Source: Diadophis punctatus similis (Eukaryota; Chordata; Lepidosauria; Squamata; Dipsadidae). From it: a stretch of DNA of 64,000 nucleotides. The number at the start of each line of letters is the position of its first letter. Position 1 is the stretch's first letter. Under the pieces are notes generated by a model. That model searched no databases. It saw nothing but the letters and a program-made list of their open reading frames with translations, and was not told the origin of the DNA. The position numbers and the translations under genes were made by a program. The stretch is from the NCBI GenBank assembly GCA_023053685.1, contig JALIGW010000002.1:247577356-247641355 (forward strand), in the 5' to 3' direction. This document shows, in pieces, positions 33,113 through 45,201 of this stretch.

Positions 33113-34148
33113 TTCTCCACCAGGTTGATCTGCAAGATAAAACAGCCTTTACATGTGAAATTTTACATTGATTTTTTCCTTGGGACTACTACCCATACGC
33201 CCTTCACCCATCACAGAGGGAGGCAGACTCCATTTTGAGTGCACCCACAATTCCTTAAGGCTGTCTGCAGTGTTAAGGTAGCAAAACAGAGCAATTTCTC
33301 CCTCTCCTGCATGACAATGACCCAGAAGCGGCAGCCATTTTGGCCCTGAGGTAGTTGTGGCAAAATGGCAGCCGCTTCCACAAGTCCACCTCAGGGCCCA
33401 GGGATGAATCCCAGGCAACTGCAAATAATGGCTGCTTCCTTGACACAGTCATGCAGTCCAGAGATGTGCGTCCTACCCTCTTTCCCCAACATAAAGTTCA
33501 GAGATCTTCAAAAGATACAGAGGAGGTGGCTATGATACCTGGTGGGTCGGACTTAGACCTAAGGACTACAGGGACCCTATTATAGGAAGGAAAAGCTTAA
33601 GAGATGAGTTATGGGAGGCCTTTGGAAGGAAAGCCTGGGCCTGCGCTAAGCCTCTATGACCTTCCTCCAATCCTGAGGTAGCCAGTGTTCTGCTTAACAA
33701 CTTGCACATTCATGTAATGGCTGCATCAGAGAGAGCAGGGGTGGTGGGTGTTGGTGGGAAATTAAAGCAGTCTCGCTTAACGGCCATTGCAAAGTGTAAC
33801 CATAATTGGTAGGCCCTGTGACAGTTATATCTCGAGGATACTTGTACGTTGGCTCGGAAATTCTGAGGTTCAAAATTTGGAGTTCACCAAGATAGAAGGC
33901 TGAAACTCCATATGTGGGAATTCCATAACCAATATACAAAAAATACCACCCAAAAGCCTGTTTGTAAACATCCAGAAACAGCTTTGATAATCAGAAACAG
34001 GTAGTTAGCCATTATCAAACTAATATTTTCCATTTTCTCTCTCTCCACCTACAGGTTTAATCTTGAGATCTGGTGACTACAGGCCAGAATTTAAATAATC
34101 AATTTCTCATCTATACTCTGAATGGGAGATCAGAAATGAATTTCAAGC
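33113..34148. other. Unit sequence between promoter side and the ZNF remnant; no gene
   Basis: Shared with 48480-49570 and 58120-58790. Contains an inverted pair (agcggcagccattttggccc near 33328, ggcaaaatggcagccgcttc near 33358). Short minus-strand frames (33149-33424) are not conserved in reading frame with 48560-48781. The left part of the ZNF remnant's 3'UTR may lie here. Confidence 0.4.
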
Positions 34149-34711
<563 letters not shown>

Positions 34712-35540
34712 GAAAGGGGACTTCAACGCAATTGTGGATGTAATCTATAATTGTGGATTATAGAAGCAGGAAAATAGGTAAAAAGGCATGGAAAACACTG
34801 ACAAGGACTTTCTTTAAAATGACAGAACTATCACTTCAAGATGCATGGAGAGAAATGAATTTAGAGAAGAACCAATATACATTCTACACAGATAGACGTC
34901 AATCATGGTCAAGAATAGATAGGATATGGATGACATCAGAATTAAAAACAAACGTACAAAATATAGAAACTGGGCAGATCATAACCCAATAAAAATAAAA
35001 TGGAAAGGTCAAAGGAAAAAAGCGAGATGGATGTTGAACCAAACGATATTAAAGGATCAAGGGTTTATACAAATAATGGAGAAGAAAACGGATTTTTTTT
35101 TCAAGGAGAATAAAAAAGAAGAGACTTCACTAAAAAAAGCGTATGGGATACAGCAAAAACATATATTTGGGGATTAGTGATCACCTATATAGCAAAAAAG
35201 AATAAGAAAAAGATGCAAACACAAAAGAGACTAGCAGAAGAACATAAAAGACTGGAAACGAGAGTTACAGAAAGAACCGCAAAAAGAAATTTAAAAAACA
35301 AATGGAACTAATGAAACACAAACTCCATTTAATGGAAACAGATGTATTAGCACAAAAGATTAAAAGAGCAAAAAAAAATGCCAACAAACCAGGAACATGG
35401 TTAGCATATAAACTGAAAAAGAAGAGAAGAAATTGATACAAACTTTGTTAGATGAAAAGGGAATCCTCCACCACCAAAATGAAACTAAAAAGAAAATAAT
35501 CCAGAACTACAGCTATTCAAAAACTTAAAAGACGATGCAG
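34712..35540 (+). mobile_element. L1 ORF2 fragment (endonuclease C-terminal part onward)
   Basis: Contains GDFNAIVD at the start, then FYTDRRQSWSRIDRIWMTS, typical of the L1-clade endonuclease, followed by a long A-rich region with the Lys-rich linker in broken frames. Truncated at both ends. The join with the zinc finger is abrupt (ataactgaaagggg/acttcaacgc). A counterpart with an internal deletion starts at 59173. Confidence 0.8.
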
Positions 35541-35968
35541 TGACCCACAGACTTTGTCCTCCTGCACTCACCATGAGCAACATGCCCAAGGAGAGAGAGC
35601 ACAGTAGCAGCCTTGAGGAGAAGGTAAGTGCATTCCCCAATCAGCCCCCTTGAGGAAGCGGTGCTGGGCTGTGGGGTCCAAGTGCCCTGGGAGCTTGAGG
35701 GCCAGGCTGGACGGTTGCACTCCCAGGACTCTGGGCAGCCTGCATTGGGGGCCCTTTGTGTGGCCTGAGAGTAATGGCGAGAACAAAAGTTTGGCACTCA
35801 TCCTGGTCTCGCCTTCCTCTGCTGGACACAATGTATCCCCCCAGACCTGCCTGGGCCACCACATGTGCCCCACGACACGAGAGATGTCAAGTTGGTCGTG
35901 CAATGCCACCCTGGCCATGTCCACTTTGGCCATGTCCACCCACGAGGTCAAACACAACACTGATGAGG
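35541..35968 (+). pseudogene. Degenerate copy of the exon-pair-like sequence
   Basis: Matches 52800-53200. An ATG at 35573 opens MSNMPKEREHSSSLEEK before GTAAGT, and a second block begins at about 35828 (acaatgtatccccccagacc). The first acceptor is mutated (ctgcac instead of ctgcag) and the second block carries one extra base, so a protein like that at 52.8 kb is no longer encoded. Confidence 0.35.
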
Positions 35969-36421
<453 letters not shown>

Positions 36422-38722
36422 TCAATCAAATTGAGTTTGATACCGCTGGTCTGGACACTCATATGATTTCTCTCCTTTGTGAGTCCTCTGGTGGTTCAGG
36501 GTAGAACGATAACTGAAACATTTCCCACAATCTAGACACTTGTATGGTTTCCATCCCGTGTGTGTCCTTTGGTGCTTCAGCAGGTTGTATTTGAGACTGA
36601 AGTTTTTCCCACAATCAGGACATTCAAAAGGTTTTTCTCCTGTGTGAGTCCTCTGGTGTTTCAGCAAGGAGGATTTCTGACTGAAAGGTTTCCCACAATC
36701 AGTACATTCAAAGTGTTTCTCTCCTGTATGAGTAGTCTGGTGGTTCACCAGGCTGGAATTCCGACTGAATTGTTTCCCACAATCAGGACATTCAAAGGGT
36801 TTCTCTCCTGTGTGTGTCCTCTGATGTATCAGCAGGCTGGAATTGAGACTGAAGTTTTTCCCACAATCAGGACATTCAAAAGGTTTTTCTCCTGTGTGAG
36901 TTCTCTGATGGTTCACCAAGGAGGCTTTCCGACTGAAATGTTTCCCACAAACAGGACATTCAAAGGGTTTCTCTCCTGTATGAGTCTTCAGGTGATCCAC
37001 AAGGTTGTAACTCCGACTGAAACTTTTCAAACACTCTGAACACTTGTACGGTTTCTCCCCTGTGTGAATCCTTCGGTGGGTCACCACGTTAAAAGGGTAA
37101 TGGAAACTTTTCCCACAATCTGGACACTTGAACGGTTTCTCTCCTGTGTGTGTCCTCTGGTGTATCAGCAGGCTGGAATTCCGACTGAAACTTTTCCCAC
37201 AATCAGGACATTCAAAAGGTTTCTCTCCGGTGTGAGTCCTCTTGTGTATCTGTAGATGGGAATTCCGACTGAACTGTTTCCCACAATCAGAACATTCAAA
37301 GGGTTTCTCTCCTGTGTGAGTCCTCTGGTGATCCACCAGGTGGGAATTCTTCCTGAAACTTTTCCCACAATCACTACATTCAAAGGGTTTCTCTCCTGTG
37401 TGAGTCCTCTGGTGGTTCACCAGGCTGGAATTCTGACTGAAACTTTTCCCACAATCAGGACATTGAAAGGGTTTCTCTCCTGTGTGAGTTGTCTGGTGGT
37501 TCACCAAGCTGGAATTCTGACTGAAACTTTTCCCACACTCAGGACATTCAAATGGTTTCTCTCCTGTGTGAGTCCTCTGGTGTATCACTAGGAAGGAATT
37601 CTGACTGAAACATTTCCCACAATCAGGACATTCAAAGGGTTTGTTTCCTGTGTGAGTCCTCTGGTGTTTCATCAGGTAGGAATTCTGACTGAAACATTTC
37701 CCACAATCAGGACATTCAAAGGGTTTCTTTCCTGTGTGAGTCCTCTGGTGTACAACAAGGTTGGAACGATAACTGAAACTTTTCCCACAATCTGGACACT
37801 CATATGGTTTCTCTCCTGTGTGAGTCCTCTGGTGGTTCACCAGATTGCAGTTCTCACTGAAACTTTTCCCACAATCTGGACACTCGTATGGTTTCTCTCC
37901 TGTGTGAGTGCTCTGGTGTTTCACCAAGTTAGAACAGGAACTGAAACTTTTCCCACAATCTGCACACTTATATGGTTTCTCTCCTGTGTGAGTCCTCTGG
38001 TGGTTTACTAGATTGCAGTTCTGACTGAAACCTTTCCCACAATCTGGACACTCATATGGTTTCTCTCCTGTGTGAGTTCTCCTGTGTATTCCTAGGTGGG
38101 AACTCTGGCTGAAAGATTTCCCACAATCAAGACATTGAAAAGGTTTCTCTCCTGTGTGTGTCCTCTGGTGGATCAGCAGCCTGGAATTGAGACTGAAACT
38201 TTTCCCACAATCAGAACATTCAAAGGGTTTCTCTTCTGTGTGAATCCTCTGGTGTATTTTTAATTGGGAATTCTGACTGAAGCTTTTCCCACATTCAGGA
38301 CATGCAAAGGGTTTCTCTCCAGTGTGAATCCTCTGGTGTGTCATCAGGCTGGAATTGTTACCAAAACGTTTCCCACAATCAGGACATTCAAAAGGTTTTT
38401 CTCTTGTGTGAGTCCTCTGGTGTTTCACCAGGCTGGAATTCTGACTGAAATGTTTCCCACTATCAGGACATTCAACAGGTGTCTTTCCTGTGTGAGTCCT
38501 CTGGTGTATCACAAAGTTGCCATGCTTGTGAAAGCATTTACCACACTGGGAGCAGTTGTAAGGCATCTCTCCTATGAGAATCCTTCTATGAATCACAAGG
38601 GAGCTATTCTGACCAAAACTTTTGCCACATTCAGAGTATTTGTATGGCTTTTCTCCAGTGTGTATCCTCTTGTGATTTGAACTCTGTGCTTTTCCCACAA
38701 TAACTATTAACTGTGTGGCTTT
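36422..38722 (-). CDS. ZNF-D: full-length C2H2 zinc-finger exon (26 fingers)
   Basis: The best candidate gene in the window: an uninterrupted frame of about 766 codons from the acceptor right of 38722 ([16 protein letters not shown]...) to a stop after [13 protein letters not shown], the C-terminus shared with ZNF-E. It has 26 finger units with TGEKP linkers. Unit 1 ([10 protein letters not shown]) and unit 3 ([10 protein letters not shown]) lack one Cys, and the last finger has an 11- instead of 12-residue spacer. Others include helix sequences different from the common QNSSLVN type ([30 protein letters not shown]). The family binds DNA and often silences transposons through partner domains encoded upstream. 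No such exon is visible. The candidate promoter is at 42939-43165, about 4.2 kb upstream. No symbol can be assigned. Confidence 0.85.
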   Translation of the reverse strand, partial: KATQLIVIVGKAQSSNHKRIHTGEKPYKYSECGKSFGQNSSLVIHRRILIGEMPYNCSQCGKCFHKHGNFVIHQRTHTGKTPVECPDSGKHFSQNSSLVKHQRTHTREKPFECPDCGKRFGNNSSLMTHQRIHTGEKPFACPECGKSFSQNSQLKIHQRIHTEEKPFECSDCGKSFSLNSRLLIHQRTHTGEKPFQCLDCGKSFSQSSHLGIHRRTHTGEKPYECPDCGKGFSQNCNLVNHQRTHTGEKPYKCADCGKSFSSCSNLVKHQSTHTGEKPYECPDCGKSFSENCNLVNHQRTHTGEKPYECPDCGKSFSYRSNLVVHQRTHTGKKPFECPDCGKCFSQNSYLMKHQRTHTGNKPFECPDCGKCFSQNSFLVIHQRTHTGEKPFECPECGKSFSQNSSLVNHQTTHTGEKPFQCPDCGKSFSQNSSLVNHQRTHTGEKPFECSDCGKSFRKNSHLVDHQRTHTGEKPFECSDCGKQFSRNSHLQIHKRTHTGEKPFECPDCGKSFSRNSSLLIHQRTHTGEKPFKCPDCGKSFHYPFNVVTHRRIHTGEKPYKCSECLKSFSRSYNLVDHLKTHTGEKPFECPVCGKHFSRKASLVNHQRTHTGEKPFECPDCGKNFSLNSSLLIHQRTHTGEKPFECPDCGKQFSRNSSLVNHQTTHTGEKHFECTDCGKPFSQKSSLLKHQRTHTGEKPFECPDCGKNFSLKYNLLKHQRTHTGWKPYKCLDCGKCFSYRSTLNHQRTHKGEKSYECPDQRYQTQFD

Positions 38723-39204
38723 CTGAAGGAAATGGAAAATATTTTTTATTTCTGCTTCAATTTGCTTTGCTTTTCAATGTTGCTTGTTGCCCAGTGTTCT
38801 TATATTGGCATCATCTTTCTCTGTAGGATTCAAATGAAAGTGTAAGTTTTATTGTTTATAAAACGGTTGCAGAATATGTGAAAAAAGTACAGGAATTCAA
38901 CAAAAGTTCAAAGTTACAACACATACACCCTAATGCAAAATACAGATCTATTTCTAAGTTGAAATGTTGCAGCCCATCCCTCAGTACTTCACCCTTATGA
39001 TCGACTGCAGAGATGCTGCAGCACACCCACCCACCTATTTCCCTCCCACCTTGCCCAGTCAGTACTCGGAAGCCCCAGACCACAGTACATTGTCCTGCTT
39101 TGCCAATGTACTTGCTTCTAGGCATTCCTCCCCAACTCCACTCCTCTGTCACTATTCACTTACTTAATTTTTGATGAGCTCAGGAAGTCAGCTGGGCCAC
39201 ATGG
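38723..39204. other. Conserved intron flank of ZNF-D
   Basis: Same block as at the other ZNF exons, then unit sequence with the empty TA site of the MITE at 39109-39110. Confidence 0.55.
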
Positions 39205-39585
39205 CATAATCAAGAAGACGACATACGATCTCTTTTGTTTCCATGGCAATCCTTCCGCCCCGCCCAGCATAAATCAGTAGTGATTTACCCTGCCTGGGGA
39301 GGAAAGGATTCCCATGGAAGCAAAAGAGATGAGATTTCTTCTTTGCTGTACCAGCATTAGCTTTACTCTAGTCTTATGCTGGAAAGAGCAAAGAAGAAAC
39401 CCCATCACTTTTGTTTCCATGCCAATCCTTTACTCTCCAGCCAAGGTAAGCCACTAAGATTTCTTCTTAGCGCCAGCAGCATAAAACTAGAGCCAGCGGA
39501 GCTAAGAAGAAATCATAGCAGTTTGGCTGGGGCGAAAGGATTGCCATGGAAACAAAAGAGATTGGATTTCTTTTTCTTGATTGTG
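39205..39585. mobile_element. hAT-like MITE with 8-bp TSD (CCACATGG/CTACATGG)
   Basis: Ends cataatcaagaagacgacat and (reverse) cacaatcaagaaaaagaaat. Duplication at 39197-39204 and 39586-39593 with one mismatch. The inside repeats tcttttgtttccatggcaat in both orientations. Units 1 and 2 are empty (acatggcccaccg); unit 4 has it from 55197. Confidence 0.75.
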
Positions 39586-39827
39586 CTACATGGCCCACCG
39601 AGGGAATGGCCTTCTCTACTCTGACTTCCTGAGCTCATCAAAATGTAAGTAAGCGAATGGTGATGGGGTGGCGTATGGAGGAGGCCCATAGGGCTTTGGG
39701 GAAACCAAGGGGCAGGAGGCAGAGCATGGGCAATCCTAGACTCAAAGAGAAAGGTTAAGGGGGACATGATATCTCCATTAACAGGACACTTGAGGATCTG
39801 TTACAAAGATGAGAGGATTGACTTATT
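39586..39827. other. Unit sequence, no gene
   Basis: Continuation of the segment equivalent to 7610-7798. Confidence 0.4.
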
Positions 39828-39835
39828 CTCTAGGG

Positions 39836-41032
39836 CAGGGGTCGGCAACCTTAAAAACTCAAAGAGCCATTTGGACCTGTTTCCCAGAGAAAACAAAACA
39901 CCCGGAGCCACAAAACCTGGGTGGGTATGGCCAACTTGACGTCACTCCCACCGAGTCATATGACCCCCCAGCTACGCCTACCCAGGTTTTGTGGCTCTTT
40001 TTTTTTCCTATGAGAAAAGGAAATCTTTCTTTCTCTTTTCCCTCTCTCTTTCTCTCTCTCCATCTCTCTCCCTCTCATCTCTCTCTCTCCCTTCCTCCCC
40101 ACCCATCTCCCTCTCCCTCTCCCTCTTTCATCTCAATTTTTCTCCCATTTCTCTTTCTCCCTCTCTCTCCCCTTCTCTCTGTGTGTGCTGAGGAACGATC
40201 GCCACCCCTGGCGCAAGCTTTCCTTTGGGTGACCTCCTCCCCCTCTCGCGATTCCCTGGCTGGCTGTTGTAGGGCCAGGAGGGTGCGCATGCGGGGGGAG
40301 ACCCTCCTTCTGGAAGCCGCGGAGAACCTTCCTTCTAGGCCGCGGAGGATGGGCGGCTTCTCGCTTAAGGAGGGTCTTTGGACACGGCTTCTCTCCTGCC
40401 CTAAGGATCCAGCCATCGCCTTGCCATGTCCACCCCACCCCTACAGTTCTTCGGCTGAGCGGGGAGGGCATAAGCTCCACCCCGAAGCGTAAGGAAGCGA
40501 AGGCTGCCTTAAGCGTAAATATGGCGCGAAGGCAGGTACTTCGCTCCTACACTAAGGCTCCCGGAACCCTCCTCCCCCTCATTCTCCTCTCATATGGGGC
40601 GGCACAGCAAGGCAATGGCTGGATCCTTAGGGCAGGAGAGAAGCCGCGTCCAAAGACCCTCCTTAAGCGAGAAGCCGCCCGTCCTCCACGGCCTCTCGCT
40701 TCTAGAAGGAAGGTACTCCATGGCTTCCAGAAGGAGGGTCTCCCCGCGCATGCGCACCCTCCTGGCCCTGCAACAGCCAGCCAGGGAATCACGGGGGGGG
40801 GGGAGTCACCCAAAGGAAAGCCTGTGCCGGGGGTGGCGATTGTTCCTCAACCAGCGCCTCAACCAGTGCCGGAGAATGAGCCCTGGCCGCTTCTCCATTC
40901 CTGCCGTCGCCCTTACCTTCTCAGGCCAGGTGAGGGAGGGGAGGGCGGGCCAGCCAGTGATGGGACAGGGAGCCACAGCAGGGGCCCCAAAGAGCCACAT
41001 GCGGCTCCGGAGCCACGGGTTGCTGACCCCTG
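39836..41032. mobile_element. Large hAT foldback element, perfect 8-bp TSD (CTCTAGGG)
   Basis: Termini caggggtcggcaacctt and ggttgctgacccctg. Duplication ctctaggg at 39828-39835 and 41033-41040. The target equals ctctaagg of unit 2 (26814) and of the unit 1 hAT (8576). The body holds a CT-rich tract (40020-40180) and a long inverted repeat. Same terminal family as 9992-10319 but over three times longer. No transposase. Confidence 0.85.
40191..40848. repeat. Inverted repeat, ~235-bp arms, inside the hAT
   Basis: The left arm 40191-40424 (aggaacgatcgccacccctg ... ccagccatcgccttgcc) is matched in reverse by 40607-40848 (gcaaggcaatggctggatcc ... gggtggcgattgttcct). The loop is about 180 bp. The arms match closely with short insertions, such as the ctcgcttctag stretch near 40705. 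Confidence 0.8.
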
Positions 41033-41040
41033 CTCTAGGG

Positions 41041-41300
41041 CACAAGAGTGTAGGACAAGAAGTAATGGGTGGAAGCTTGTCAAAGGGAGATCCACCCTAG
41101 AAGTAAGGAGAAATTTTCTGAGGGCGAGAAGAATTAATCAATGGGATATCTTGCCTCTTGGGAGTTGTGGGTGTTCCATCAGAGGAGGTTTTCAAAAATA
41201 GATTGGACAACCACTTGACAAAAGGTATAAGGTCTCCTGCCTTGGACAGGGAGTTAAGACTAGAAGACCTTCAAGGTCCCTTCCAGCCCTACGATTCTAT
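41041..41300 (+). mobile_element. CR1 3'-end fragment
   Basis: Paralogue of 8576-8850. Confidence 0.8.
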
Positions 41301-41801
41301 ATTCTTAGCAATTTAAAGATGTGGAGACTTCAAGTGCCAGAATTCCCCAGTCAGCATAATTTACACTGATCAAGCATTTTTTTTATTTCCTCTTCTGCAA
41401 AGCTTACATTTCCTAGGTCCTTCCCAGTCTCCAACTTTTCTCCCCCCCCTTCAATTAATAATGTTTCAGTAATACAGTAGCATGTTTTGCAGTTTCCTTT
41501 TGTTAATTTAGTCCAAGAGAAATATAGAGAGAGATAAGAACAGAGAAGTTCAAAAATATTACCCCCATCTTCAGAAACCGCTTCAGACTGCCCCCTCTGA
41601 CTTTGACTCTAAGCCCATAAACCATGATTTTGAAATCACAATGGCTGGGATCACTGCATGCAACAGGAGTGGAGTTTTAAGAAGCTATCTTTTGTCGAGC
41701 ATTATGTTTTCCTTCATAATCAGCAAACCAGCTGTTTCATTATTTCCTCCAAAATCAACATGCTGGGATAGACCTTTTGTGAACATGGGAGGTTCTCAAT
41801 A
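41301..41801. other. Unit sequence with unit 3-specific deletion
   Basis: Matches 8851-9180, then jumps (gcatgcaacaggagtggagt) past the segment that carries the hAT elements in units 1 and 2. 41697-41800 has no counterpart. Confidence 0.4.
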
Positions 41802-41805
41802 CAGG

Positions 41806-41970
41806 TAATCCTTGATTTACAACCACAATTGAGCCCAAAATTTCCTCTGCTAAGCAAGACAGTTCTTAAGTGAGTTTTACCCCATTTTCCAACCTTTCTT
41901 GCCACAGTTGTTAAGTTAATAACACGGTTGTTAAATCAATCTGGCTTTCCCATTAACTTTGCTTGTCAAG
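41806..41970. mobile_element. CAGGTAG MITE half, truncated
   Basis: caggtaatccttgatttaca ... cattaactttgcttgtcaag is the right half of the family in reverse, ending at the Bov-B. Confidence 0.65.
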
Positions 41971-42543
41971 ATCATCACAGATGGGGACTACAGCCAAGGA
42001 ATTAAAAGACGCTTGCTCCTGGGGTGGAAAGCTATGGCAAACCTAGACAGCATATTAAAAAGCAGAGACATCACCCTGCCAACAAAAGTGCGTATAGTCA
42101 AGACTGGTTTTCCCAGTTGCAATGTATGGCTCTAAAAGTTGGACCATACTGAGCGCTAAAGAATTGAGGCCTTTGAACTATGGTGCTGGAGAAGACTCCT
42201 GTGAGTCCCTTGGACTGCAAAGTGATCAAAACGGTCAGTCCTAGAGATGATCAACCCTGACTGCTCTTTAGAAGGCCAGACCCTGAAGATGAAACTCAAA
42301 TACTTTGGCCACCTAATGAGAAGGAAGGACTCACTGGAGAAGAGCCTAATGCTGGGACAGATTGAGGGCAAAAGAAGAAGGGGACGACAGAGAATGAAGT
42401 GGCTGGATGGAGTCACTGAATCAGTCGGTGTGAGTTTAAATGGATTCTGGGGGATGGTAGATGACAGGAAGGCCTGGAGGAACGTCGTCCATGGGGTCGC
42501 GATGGGTTGGACACGACTTCGCAACTAACAGCATCATCATCAT
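41971..42543 (+). mobile_element. Bov-B (RTE) LINE 3' end
   Basis: Frames encode the Bov-B ORF2 C-terminus: KYFGHLMRRKDSLEKSLML, IEGKRRRGRQRMKWLDGV and AWRNVVHGVAMGWTRLRN, ending at TAA (42526-42528). Upstream, in other frames, are remnants of a DITLPTKVRIV segment. The 3' end is tcgcaactaacagcatcatc with a short ATC repeat. 5'-truncated. Bov-B is a classic horizontally transferred LINE of squamates and ruminants. Confidence 0.9.
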
Positions 42544-42938
42544 TGGACGCTTTCAGGAATAGACTGGCCTGTCATCTCTCAGAAATAGCATAGGGTTTCC
42601 TGCTTGAGCCGGGGGTTGGGCTAGATGACCTACAAGGTCCTTTCCAACTCCTTCACAATATACTACTGCTAGGTTGCCCCTCTGCCATGCTATACTTGGC
42701 CTGTACATTTTTCCTACCAGATGCAAACCTTTGGATCTTGTATCTTATAGTAGGTACAACCAAACAAAGGAACAGCTTGCCTTGAGAAGTTGTGGGAGCT
42801 TCATCACTGCAAGCTTTCGAGATTGGACTTTCATCCGTCAGAAATGGTGTAGGGTCTCCTGCTTGGGCGCGGGATAGAGAGTGGGGGGGGGGTTAGACTA
42901 GATGACCTACAAGGTCCCTTCCAACTCTTGTTATTCTA
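42544..42938 (+). mobile_element. CR1 3'-end fragments
   Basis: Two CR1 tails equivalent to 29106-29518 (…ggctagatgacctacaaggt and …ggttagactagatgacctac). Confidence 0.75.
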
Positions 42939-43165
42939 TTAATCCGAGGCTTTGGCGAACGTGACAAAAGAGGCGTCGCTGTGACCTCCCGCCAGTCCCG
43001 CCCCTTTCGAATCTACGCGGGATCATTCATCGAACAAAGAGACGCCGCTTGCAACTCAATGGCCCCGAGACTCCTTTTGTCATCCACCGGTGACGCCTCC
43101 GCGCCGTCTTTCTATGCCTTTCCCCGCACCTGGATGGCGGAGCTGCGTGCTATGCTTGTTTAATT
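42939..43165 (-). promoter_or_regulatory. CpG-rich block, candidate promoter / first exon of ZNF-D
   Basis: Third copy of the conserved CpG block with the GC box (…cccgcccctttcg on the plus strand). It lies on the 5' side of ZNF-D at a distance usual for ZNF genes. Assignment is by position and conservation only. Confidence 0.4.
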
Positions 43166-43815
43166 TTCTATAGGAATAGCGAGCTCTGCAAGGACCAGCT
43201 GTTGTATATCTCTTTTACCAGGAGAGAGTTAAATAGGTGCAGGTTTTTTTTAAAAGAAATTATTTACTCAAGGATAATTTCCCTTTAACACCCTCCTAGG
43301 CCTCCTTCCTGGATTTCTTATTCTCCGATCTTTTCTTTTTCTGAAAGTTTCAAATTTAACTTACCTTTTCCGAACTGTTGAGATTCGCCCAGCAAAATTA
43401 AACAACGGCAACACAAAACTAAAAAGTTTTATCCAAAGGAGCTACAGGAAAAGGAATTCAGTAAGAGGAGGTGGGGTGGAGTCTACATTTCCGGATCTAC
43501 TCTAGCTGCTGAACTCTGTGCTTTTAACCCGTTCTGCTGTTGGGGAAGTTGCACGGTTTCACTATAACATGGTTGTAAAATGATCTTCCAACCAATCCTG
43601 CTTCCTTATGCAGAATCCAGCAGCCAGAACAGCATTTTTCAGCACAGATTTAAAGCAACATGGAACAAAAAATGTCTTTGCAATATCGATTCCATTTGGG
43701 AATAAGTTCTCCTAGGGATTAACTTTAGTTAGCCTTTGTTATAACTGGAACCAAAAGAGTGTTCAGAACTGGTCCTAAACTGGTTTTGAGGAAGTGTGTT
43801 TAAACTGGATCCAGG
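43166..43815. other. Unit sequence, no gene
   Basis: Counterpart of 11963-12659 and 29746-30432. Confidence 0.4.
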
Positions 43816-43823
43816 TACATAGA

Positions 43824-44767
43824 TAAGGTGACCAGACGTCCCGATTTTGGCGGGACACACCCGCTTTTTCACCATTTGTCCCGCGTCCCGCCCGCCCTCT
43901 TAAAAAGTCCCGATTTCTTGAAAGAATGCCCGACTAGGGCATTCTTTCAAAAAATCGGCCTGAAAGGCAGCAGGCCTCAGCTCGGGCTGGCTGTGGGCGG
44001 CGTTGGCGGCGAGCGGGCGTCCCACATTGTTGACTCCTCCGGCGGCGGCTGGAAGCTGGGGGGAGGGGGAAGGGAGGCTGCTCCTCCTCTCCTTCCCCCG
44101 CCCCATCCCTAGCCCCGCCCTCGGAGGCGCCGCTGCTGTTGGGAGGGGTGAGGGACGAGGAGCCGTCGCCGCTTTGAATTTACGTCACGAGCGGCGCAAA
44201 CAGCCCTTCCTCGTCCCCCTCCCTTCTTCCCCCCCCCGTCGCCTCGCTGCCGCCGTTGCCCTGGGGCCGGGCGGGCGACCGGGAGACCGCGGCGCTTGGA
44301 TGCTTGGAGCAGGTAAGCTGCCGGCTGCCTCCTTTCCCCGTCTCCCGCCTCCCGTTCGTTGCTTGCCAGCCCGGCCGAAGGGAAGGCGGGAGGCGAGGAA
44401 AGGCCTCCCGAAAGGAGGGGAGGCTTCGGGAGCCCGCCTCCCTTTCGGCCCGAAAGGGAAGCGGGCTCCCGAAGCCTCCCCTCCTTTCGGGAGGCCTTTC
44501 CTCGCCTCCCGCCTTCCCTTCGGCCGGGCTGGCAAGCAACGAACGGGAGGCGGGAGACGGGGAAAGGAGGCAGCTTACCTGTCGCGAGCTGCAGGCATCC
44601 AAGCGCCCTCCCCCCTCCCCCCCACCTCACCTGGACGCCGACATTTGCTGTTTTGCCCTCTGCGCATGCACAGCGTTCTGCGCATGCGCAGAGGGCAAAA
44701 CTCAAATGGAGAAACCCACCCCCGTCAATGGTGTCCCGCTTGAAGAAAAAAAAATCTGGTCACTTTA
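43824..44767. mobile_element. hAT-type element with TSD TACATAGA carrying a perfect hairpin
   Basis: Ends taaggtgaccagacgtcccg and tctggtcacttta (inverted). Duplication tacataga at 43816-43823 and 44768-44775; units 1 and 2 have the empty site near 12625 and 30395. The GC-rich body ends with a small foldback (gccctctgcgcatgc / gcatgcgcagagggc, 44655-44698). Same family as 55465-56717. No transposase. Confidence 0.85.
44311..44580. repeat. ~270-bp near-perfect palindrome without loop
   Basis: Starts aggtaagctgcc, ends ggcagcttacct. The centre is at about 44449 (ccctttcgg c ccgaaaggg), leaving one unpaired base. The arms are almost exact reverse complements apart from a 7-base insertion (ggctgcc) near 44321. 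Confidence 0.9.
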
Positions 44768-44805
44768 TACATAGAACTTCCCAGCAGTATGCATGACAAT
44801 AAATA

Positions 44806-45199
44806 CAGGTAGACCTCGACTTATAACAGTTCATTTAGTGACCGTTCAAAGTTAGAACAGCACTGAAAAAAGTGACTTATGACTGTTTTTCACAATTACA
44901 ACCATTACAGCAGCCCTATGGTCATGTGATCAAAATTCAGATGCTTGACAACTAACGCATATTCGTGACAGTTGCAGAGTTCCAGGGTCATGTGATCACC
45001 CTTTTTTAACCTGACAAGCAAAGTCAATGGAGAAGCCAAATTCACTTAACAACCGTGTTACTAATTTAACAAGTGCAGTGATTCACTTAACAACTGCGCC
45101 AAGAAAAGTCGTAAAATGGGGCAAAACTCACTTAAATAATTTCTCACTTAGCAACAGAAATGTTGGACTCGATTGTGGTTGCAAGCCAAGGACTACCTG
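44806..45199. mobile_element. Complete TA-flanked CAGGTAG MITE (unit 3)
   Basis: caggtagacctcgacttata ... caagccaaggactacctg between TA at 44804-44805 and 45200-45201. The right end is better preserved than in units 1 and 2 and shows the inverted repeat CAGGTAG/CTACCTG. Confidence 0.8.
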
Positions 45200-45201
45200 T
45201 A

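Noticed and set aside
33149..33424. Minus-strand 91-residue frame with a similar frame at 48560-48781
   Set aside because: Similarity reflects unit duplication; frame lengths differ and an inverted repeat accounts for part of it.
44003..44743. Long GC-rich frames on both strands (246 and 198 residues)
   Set aside because: Caused by the palindrome: both strands encode nearly the same low-complexity peptide; no gene.
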